Shown here: piece by piece, positions 1-5,742 of the stretch | Numbering within the stretch: the stretch's first letter is position 1 | How the letters are laid out: every line of letters begins with the position of its first letter | Source: an uncultured Caldilinea sp. | Lineage (GTDB): Bacteria; Chloroflexota; Anaerolineae; Caldilineales; Caldilineaceae | Direction: 5' to 3' | Assembly: GCF_937128415.1 (NCBI RefSeq) | Contig: NZ_CAKZMJ010000035.1 | Location: 1-5,742, forward strand | Length of the DNA: 5,742 nt | Notes under the pieces: model-generated | What the model was told of the DNA's origin: nothing | Databases searched by the model: none | What the model saw: only the letters and a program-made list of their open reading frames with translations | Position numbers and translations under genes: made by a program

Positions 1-5617
<5,617 letters not shown>

Positions 5618-5742
5618 TCTCCCGCTCTCCACCTCCCCCGCTCTCCACCTCTCCCGCTCTCCACCTCTCCCGCTCTCCACCTCTCCCGCTCTCCACCTCT
5701 CCCGCTCTCCACCTCTCCCGCTCTCCACCTCTCCCGCTCTCC
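5618..5742. repeat. 16-bp tandem repeat array upstream of the synthase (runs off window)
   Basis: The + strand unit CCCGCTCTCCACCTCT is repeated head to tail at 5621-5636 (last base C instead of T), 5637-5652, 5653-5668, 5669-5684, 5685-5700, 5701-5716 and 5717-5732, then a 10-bp partial copy to 5742. A TCT before 5621 continues the phase. All full copies after the first are identical. The array is almost pure pyrimidine on the + strand, so the synthase transcript strand is purine-rich (GGAGAGCGGGAGAGGTGG pattern). It has no stop codon in any of the six frames. Function is unknown. I associate arrays of this style with intergenic regions in Chloroflexota, from memory only. Confidence 0.97.

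Noticed and set aside
5618..5742. Open reading through the 16-bp array in all six frames
   Set aside because: The unit has no stop codon in any phase, so open frames there are automatic. No start with a ribosome site leads into it on the + strand.
5618..5742. CRISPR array
   Set aside because: The units are contiguous 16-mers with no spacers, so this is a simple tandem repeat.

Overview
The window is filled almost entirely by one gene on the minus strand. It is the first 1849 codons of a giant multidomain type I fatty-acid/polyketide synthase that starts at 5549 and runs off the left edge still open. The domain order is ketosynthase (KS1, about residues 5-468), malonyl-type acyltransferase (AT, about 612-930), a second and apparently complete ketosynthase (KS2, about 1028-1535), then tandem acyl carrier proteins (ACP1 at 1707-1785, ACP2 starting at 1817 and cut by the window edge). 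Flexible linkers rich in Ala, Pro and Ser separate the domains. KS1, AT and the ACP series resemble PfaA-type polyunsaturated/secondary-lipid synthases. The extra KS between AT and ACPs departs from the classical PfaA order (KS-AT-ACPn-KR). A ketoreductase and perhaps a dehydratase would be expected beyond the left edge, but none is visible.

Layout from left to right in + coordinates: 1-431 tandem ACP region; 432-827 Pro/Ala linker; 945-2468 KS2; 2469-2708 linker; 2760-3716 AT; 3717-4001 KS-AT adaptor; 4002-4136 linker; 4146-5537 KS1; 5547-5549 start codon, preceded by a near-perfect Shine-Dalgarno site at 5555-5562; 5563-5617 short leader; 5618-5742 a 16-bp tandem repeat that runs off the right edge. 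No tRNA, rRNA, CRISPR array, insertion sequence or second gene is visible. The many long open frames on the + strand are antisense shadows of the GC-rich gene.

As a working unit, AT would load malonyl groups onto the ACP series, and KS1 and/or KS2 would carry out decarboxylative Claisen condensations on ACP-bound chains. Both KS domains keep the Cys-His-His triad. The most notable residue is in ACP1: the phosphopantetheine position, normally Ser in the LGIDS motif of PUFA-synthase ACPs, is Thr (LGIDT, Thr1742).

The organism is a GC-rich bacterium. The short C/T-rich intergenic tandem repeat and the synthase type remind me of filamentous Chloroflexota, but this is a recollection-based inference at low to moderate confidence. 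Both window ends lie in repeats (ACP repeat on the left, 16-bp array on the right), as expected of a short-read metagenomic contig broken at repeats.
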